A stretch of DNA of 64,000 bases from CAJCJE01 sp035948315. Its GTDB lineage: Bacteria > Actinomycetota > Actinomycetes > Mycobacteriales > Pseudonocardiaceae. The notes below the pieces were generated by a model. It saw nothing but the letters and a program-made list of their open reading frames with translations. It did not search any database and was not told where the DNA came from. The DNA is taken from positions 124,001 to 188,000 of the forward strand of contig DASZJG010000061.1 of NCBI GenBank assembly GCA_035948315.1. The letters run 5' to 3'. Of this stretch, positions 60,764-64,000 are shown in pieces. Position 1 is the stretch's first letter; every line of letters starts with the position of its first letter. The position numbers and the translations under genes are program-made.

Positions 60764-60777
60764 TGTAAACGTTTTCA
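60764..60777 (-). promoter_or_regulatory. LacI-type operator upstream of the lyase gene
   Basis: TGTAAACGTTTTCA is a nearly perfect CG-centred palindrome of the type bound by LacI-family sugar repressors. It lies 35 bp before the lyase ATG, in the promoter zone. Confidence 0.6.
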
Positions 60778-60825
60778 GTCAGAGGCTACCAGCGCCACGG
60801 CGGTCAGCAGCCTCAGTGAAAAAGT

Positions 60826-60860
60826 CAACGGACCAGACCGGCGAGTGGTCTGGTCCGTTG
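60826..60860. terminator. Strong terminator after the DUF2306 gene
   Basis: A perfect 14-bp stem, 60826-60839 with 60847-60860, and a seven-base loop. It follows the DUF2306 stop at 60882 and insulates the lyase promoter. Confidence 0.88.
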
Positions 60861-60881
60861 TGGACGGATGACGGCGGGAAA

Positions 60882-61547
60882 TCACCCTGCTTCCGGCAGG
60901 GCGACCGGGTCGCTGCGGTCCTTCCGGTTCGCGGTGGTGCGCCGGAGGAGGATTTCGACCACGATCAGGTCGATGACCCAGCCCAACGTCTGGCCGATCG
61001 GGATCATCGCGGTCGCATGCGCGCCGATCGATCGCAGATCGCCCGCACCGAAGGGGATCTGGACGATCAGGAGCAGCGGAGTGAGGATGCGCGAGGTGAC
61101 GGCGAGGAACGTCAGCGCGTAGTTGCGCATCATCCAGGCGCGGTGGCTGCCGAAGTCGCGCCGACGGGCCGCACGGTACGCGAGGCCGCCGGTGATCAGC
61201 CACAGGACGGCGGCGATGGTCAGGCTGATCTGCGTCAGGAGGTGTCCGGACCACATCGCGACCGGGACCGTGGCGATCGCCGATGGCACCACGCCGACGA
61301 ACAGATAGATCCGGCCGATCGTTCGGTGGATCCGCCTGCGCGCCCGGATCTTCGGTACGAACTGGAGCGGGCCGAGGACGAGCGCCACCGTGGCGGTGAA
61401 GATGTGCGCCACCAGCACGGCGTACTGCAGGTTGCCGTTGACCGTGAGGCGACTGTCCTTGATGTCGAGGCCCAGGTACGGATACGTGAGTATCAGGGCG
61501 AAAACGATCGCGACGATGAACAGCAGCCATACCTTTGGTTTCCGCAC
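60882..61547 (-). CDS. DUF2306 integral membrane protein
   Basis: 221 residues, GTG start with AGGAGG eight bases upstream. Six membrane segments. LQYAVLVAHIFTATVALVLG and RIHRTIGRIYLFVG, then HRAWMMRNYALTFLAV, match the DUF2306 family, whose conserved histidines suggest heme or metal binding in the membrane. Function not established. A single-gene unit. Confidence 0.88.
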   Translation of the reverse strand: MRKPKVWLLFIVAIVFALILTYPYLGLDIKDSRLTVNGNLQYAVLVAHIFTATVALVLGPLQFVPKIRARRRIHRTIGRIYLFVGVVPSAIATVPVAMWSGHLLTQISLTIAAVLWLITGGLAYRAARRRDFGSHRAWMMRNYALTFLAVTSRILTPLLLIVQIPFGAGDLRSIGAHATAMIPIGQTLGWVIDLIVVEILLRRTTANRKDRSDPVALPEAG

Positions 61548-61709
61548 AACCCGGCCCTCCTATCCTGCCCCGCCATGGTCTCGTGGCGGGGTGCCGCGGT
61601 CGTCCCCCAGGGAGCGGCGATGTTCGTACGCAGAGTGACGTACAAGGCGGGGGCCGGCGGGCTAGGCTGCGCAACGGGTTGAACCACACAACAGGGGAGA
61701 GTGCGGAAT

Positions 61710-62339
61710 ATGACGACGATGCGAATCGTCCGGCGACTGGTGGTGCCCGCGATCGTGGGGGTCGCGGTGCTGTCGATGGGGGCGACAACGGCCTCCGCCG
61801 CGACCGCGGGCGCGGAGCGTGCGCCCAGCATGGTTGAGCACGGGCGATCGCTCGGCCCGTTGGGGCCGCTCACTGATCTGGTCATTCAACGGCTCCAGGT
61901 CAGCGACGAGGTTGCCGCGGCCAAGTTCGGTACCGGCCTACCCATCGACGACCCGGCTCGCGAGAAGCAGGAACTCGACGCGGTGCGGCAGAGCGCTGTT
62001 TCGCTCGGCATCAGTCCCGACGCCACGGTGAGCTTCTTCGCCCAGCAGATCAGCGCGAGCAAAGTGGTGCAGCACGGCCTGTTCGACTTCTGGACCGCGC
62101 ATCCGGACCAGGCACCCACGAGCCGTCCGGACCTCGGCAAGATCCGGGTCGAACTCGACCAGCTGACCACCGAACTGCTCCAGCAACTCGTTGCCCAGCA
62201 GCCGGTGCTGTCGCACGAGTTCGGCTGCCGGATCGATCTCGGCCTTGCCGACGCGACCGGTGAACTGTTCCACCACCTCGACACGCTGCACCGCCGTGCG
62301 CTCCAGGTCGCGCTCTCGGGGACCTGTTCCGGTTGGTGA
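61710..62339 (+). CDS. Secreted chorismate mutase, AroQ-gamma class
   Basis: 209 residues from the ATG at 61710; GGGGAG lies about ten bases upstream and a GTG at 61701 is possible. Sec signal cut near ASAAT. The all-helical mature part aligns in order with the exported M. tuberculosis enzyme: VAAAKFGTGLPIDDPAREKQ (catalytic Arg/Lys zone), FFAQQISASKVVQHGLFDFW and LHRRALQVALSGTC. It converts chorismate to prephenate outside the cytoplasm, where the physiological reason is unclear. In other bacteria such enzymes affect host signalling. A large structured hairpin follows the stop. Confidence 0.87.
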   Translation: MTTMRIVRRLVVPAIVGVAVLSMGATTASAATAGAERAPSMVEHGRSLGPLGPLTDLVIQRLQVSDEVAAAKFGTGLPIDDPAREKQELDAVRQSAVSLGISPDATVSFFAQQISASKVVQHGLFDFWTAHPDQAPTSRPDLGKIRVELDQLTTELLQQLVAQQPVLSHEFGCRIDLGLADATGELFHHLDTLHRRALQVALSGTCSGW

Positions 62340-62384
62340 AATCGATCCGTCACTCATAGTTAACAATTGACGATCCATTTCAGA

Positions 62385-62453
62385 CGTGGTTCGGCCGTGC
62401 GACCATCTAGTTCGTGAATTGTCTTCACGTTCGATGGTCGAGGCCGAACCACG
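62385..62453. other. Three-tier hairpin, possible structured RNA or terminator
   Basis: A 12-bp outer stem (62385-62396 with 62442-62453), a 7-bp middle stem (62400-62406 with 62434-62440) and a 6-bp inner stem (62413-62418 with 62424-62429) nest on one axis, giving 25 pairs in 69 bases. It lies 46 bp beyond the chorismate mutase stop and 75 bp before the next start. It could be a terminator, a processed 3'-UTR RNA or the leader of the next gene. Confidence 0.65.
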
Positions 62454-62527
62454 CGGTCACCCACGTGTTAGCGCGTCCACGGCGGCGGATGACCCGCCGC
62501 AGACCCGTAACGCAGTAGGAGGACCAC

Positions 62528-62995
62528 ATGAAACCGACCCGCTTCCTCATCGGCATCGCGGCGGTCGCCGGCAGCATGCTGCTGGCAGTCCCCGCCTACG
62601 CTGCCACCGGCCAGGTCGACGGCAACATCACCGTGGGCGGCTCAAGCTGCTCATGGACCAACGCGACCACCAGCGACGTGCCGCCGAACACGCTGACGAT
62701 CGACCACACCACCGTCAACCCGAGCTGTAGCGGCAGCATCTCGGCGAGCCTGACCAACGACCCGACGGTCACCTTCGACGACACGGCCGGCACCGCGTCC
62801 TCGCCCGAGGTCGACGTCAACGGCACGGAACTCGGCCAGACCTGCTCGTACACGGTGACCAACCTGTCGGTCACCCGCCAGGGAACGACGGGTCGGACCT
62901 ACACCGGCGGCCCCTTCACCGCCAACCTGAGCAGCGGCAGCTTCCTGTGCCCCAGCACGGAAACGGTCAACTCCGCCACGCTGACCTTCCACTGA
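62528..62995 (+). CDS. Small secreted beta-rich protein of unknown function
   Basis: 155 residues with AGGAGG six bases before the ATG. Signal peptide cut near AYAAT. The ~130-residue mature domain is Thr/Ser-rich with cysteines that could form two disulfides (SSCSWTN, PSCSGS, QTCSYT, FLCPST). I do not recognise the family. It is followed by a perfect terminator, so it is made from a short, probably abundant transcript. Confidence 0.68.
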   Translation: MKPTRFLIGIAAVAGSMLLAVPAYAATGQVDGNITVGGSSCSWTNATTSDVPPNTLTIDHTTVNPSCSGSISASLTNDPTVTFDDTAGTASSPEVDVNGTELGQTCSYTVTNLSVTRQGTTGRTYTGGPFTANLSSGSFLCPSTETVNSATLTFH

Positions 62996-63003
62996 CCGAT
63001 CGC

Positions 63004-63037
63004 GGCGTGGCGACCCCGCACCTGGGGTCGCCACGCC
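63004..63037 (+). terminator. Perfect 14-bp terminator hairpin
   Basis: 63004-63017 pairs with 63024-63037 around a six-base loop, nine bases after the stop of the small secreted protein gene. Confidence 0.9.
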
Positions 63038-63046
63038 CTCGGCGGC

Positions 63047-63052
63047 CATACT
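63047..63052 (+). promoter_or_regulatory. -10 of a leaderless promoter
   Basis: CATACT is followed after seven bases by the GTG at 63060, so transcription should begin at or next to the start codon. The arrangement mirrors 10674. Confidence 0.5.
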
Positions 63053-63059
63053 GGCCGGT

Positions 63060-63515
63060 GTGAGTTTCGCGGCGCGCTACGTCAACATCAGCACCCGGCT
63101 GCCGATCGGCAAGTACTTCACGCGGCTGCACGGCGTGATCTTCCGGCGGACGCGCGGGCGGGTGATGAGCACGTTCTTCGGCGCGCCGGTGCTGCTGCTG
63201 GAGGTGGTCGGGCGACGCAGTGGGTTGGTGCGGACCACGCCGATCATCTATCTGCTCGACGGGGACACGCCGGTGGTGATCGCCTCGAACGGGGGCGCAC
63301 CGAGGACGCCGTCGTGGTGGCTGAACCTGCGCGCGGCCGGCACGGCGCACGTGTGGCGGCGGGGGGAGCAGCGGTACCAGGTGCGGGTACGGGAGTTGGC
63401 AGGCGAGGAGCTGGAGCGCGCCTGGGCGGCGTTCAGCGAGATGTATCCGGCGATCGACGAGTACCGGACGTTCACCACCCGCGCGCTGCCGATGCTGGCG
63501 CTGGAACGGGTCTGA
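63060..63515 (+). CDS. Deazaflavin-dependent nitroreductase-family (Ddn/DUF385) protein
   Basis: 151 residues from a GTG. The split-barrel core is clear: VLLLEVVGRRSGLVRTTPI, VVIASNGGAPRTPSWWLNLR and the acidic C-terminal helix RAWAAFSEMYPAIDEYRTFT. The family uses cofactor F420 or related flavins to reduce quinones or nitro compounds; F420 use is expected in actinomycetes but not shown here. The gene abuts the convergent pobA stop with no gap. Confidence 0.9.
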   Translation: MSFAARYVNISTRLPIGKYFTRLHGVIFRRTRGRVMSTFFGAPVLLLEVVGRRSGLVRTTPIIYLLDGDTPVVIASNGGAPRTPSWWLNLRAAGTAHVWRRGEQRYQVRVRELAGEELERAWAAFSEMYPAIDEYRTFTTRALPMLALERV

Positions 63516-64000
63516 TCACACGTAGCTGTGCGCGCGGGCCACGCCGACGTAGCTTTCGGCGAAGTCGCGTGCCGCGGTGGGGGAGTCGACGAGGTGGCGC
63601 AGGCGCGCCTGGCGCAGCCGCAGGTCGAAGCCGGTGTCGCCGGGATAGCTGTGCAGCAGTTGGGTCATCCAGGCGGAGAACTCCTGTGCCTGCCACACGC
63701 CGGCGAGGCAGTCGCGCGAGTAGTTGTCCAGCGGCTCCCGGTTGCCCGAGAAGTACCAGGCGGCGAAGGCTTCGGCGAGCATTCTGGCGTCCTCGACGGC
63801 GAGGTTGAGGCCCTTGGCCGCGGTCGGCGGGACGACGTGCGCGGCGTCGCCGGCCAGGAACAGGCGGCCGTACTGCATGGGTTCGGCGACGAAGGCGCGC
63901 ATCGCGGTGATGCCCTTCTCCAGAATCGGGCCCTCCACGAGCCGCTCGTCGTCGGGGCCGAGCCGGGTGCGCAACTCGGTCCAGATCCGATCGTCGGGCC
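63516..64000 (-). CDS. pobA: 4-hydroxybenzoate 3-monooxygenase, C-terminal part
   Basis: The gene runs off the right edge; ~160 C-terminal residues are present. PMQYGRLFLAGDAAHVVPPT carries the GD motif that contacts the FAD ribityl chain, followed by AKGLNLAVEDARMLAEAF, WQAQEFSAWMTQLLHSY and FAESYVG, collinear with PobA of Pseudomonas to the end. PobA hydroxylates 4-hydroxybenzoate to protocatechuate with NAD(P)H and oxygen. NADH/NADPH preference lies in the missing part. Confidence 0.88.
   Translation of the reverse strand, partial: PDDRIWTELRTRLGPDDERLVEGPILEKGITAMRAFVAEPMQYGRLFLAGDAAHVVPPTAAKGLNLAVEDARMLAEAFAAWYFSGNREPLDNYSRDCLAGVWQAQEFSAWMTQLLHSYPGDTGFDLRLRQARLRHLVDSPTAARDFAESYVGVARAHSYV

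Noticed and set aside
1..64000. tRNA, rRNA and prophage genes
   Set aside because: No cloverleaf with conserved T-loop sequence, no rRNA-like blocks and no phage structural or integrase genes were seen on reading both strands.

Overview
The window reads as chromosomal DNA of a high-GC filamentous actinomycete. The evidence is GC-biased third codon positions, many GTG starts, several apparently leaderless genes, AfsR/SARP and large LuxR regulators, double-TetR and DUF5937 ArsR regulators, and a large secretome. A Pseudonocardiales-type host is my best inference, but nothing in the window proves it. I see no rRNA, tRNA, CRISPR array or replication origin.

Layout. 0-6.6 kb: tail of a GT28-type glycosyltransferase, a large secreted PKD/FN3 phosphoesterase, argG with a leaderless ArgR-box promoter, an HtrA-like protease and a GrpB protein. 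6.7-13.5 kb: two adjacent secreted proteins that carry near-identical 370-residue seven-blade repeat domains, a divergent ArsR-type regulator, and a three-gene cassette (16-cysteine barwin/RlpA-like protein, Tat-exported protein, MauE/DoxX-like redox membrane protein). 13.9-18.2 kb: a RibD-like reductase and an ABC exporter plus NarL-type two-component operon. 18.4-26.2 kb: ROK repressor, CUT1 sugar ABC transporter, GH38 alpha-mannosidase and VOC protein. 26.3-30.9 kb: secreted GH43-like protein, double-TetR regulator, a 162-bp MITE-like element and a Tat-exported latex-clearing-type oxygenase. 31-38.7 kb: AfsR-like and SARP regulators with a decayed LuxR fragment between them, an ArsR-SRPBCC pair, a GyrI-like protein and a flippase-like membrane protein. 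38.7-46.5 kb: secreted carbohydrate enzymes (clan GH-A, GH79, GH105), a large phosphatase-superfamily protein and two lipoproteins. 46.5-54 kb: serine hydrolase/OmpR/histidine kinase operon, a lipoprotein, an NB-ARC relic and a giant LuxR regulator. 54.2-64 kb: small secreted proteins, an IS3 transposase relic beside a truncated gene, an FAD oxidase, MFS exporter, iron-box-linked ZIP transporter, polysaccharide lyase, secreted chorismate mutase, a deazaflavin-type oxidoreductase and the end of pobA.

Themes. The region is rich in export and extracellular chemistry: at least fifteen products carry Sec, Tat or lipoprotein signals. GH79, GH105 and the polysaccharide lyase together suggest uronic-acid-containing polysaccharides as substrates. 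The ROK/ABC/GH38 block suggests uptake and trimming of mannosides. Two features may be undescribed. One is the Cys-rich/Tat/MauE cassette, which looks like a redox-assisted export system for a disulfide-rich protein. The other is a 34-bp operator found in the same orientation at two divergent promoters 30 kb apart, which links the propeller-protein locus and its ArsR regulator to a secreted glycosidase and a lipoprotein.
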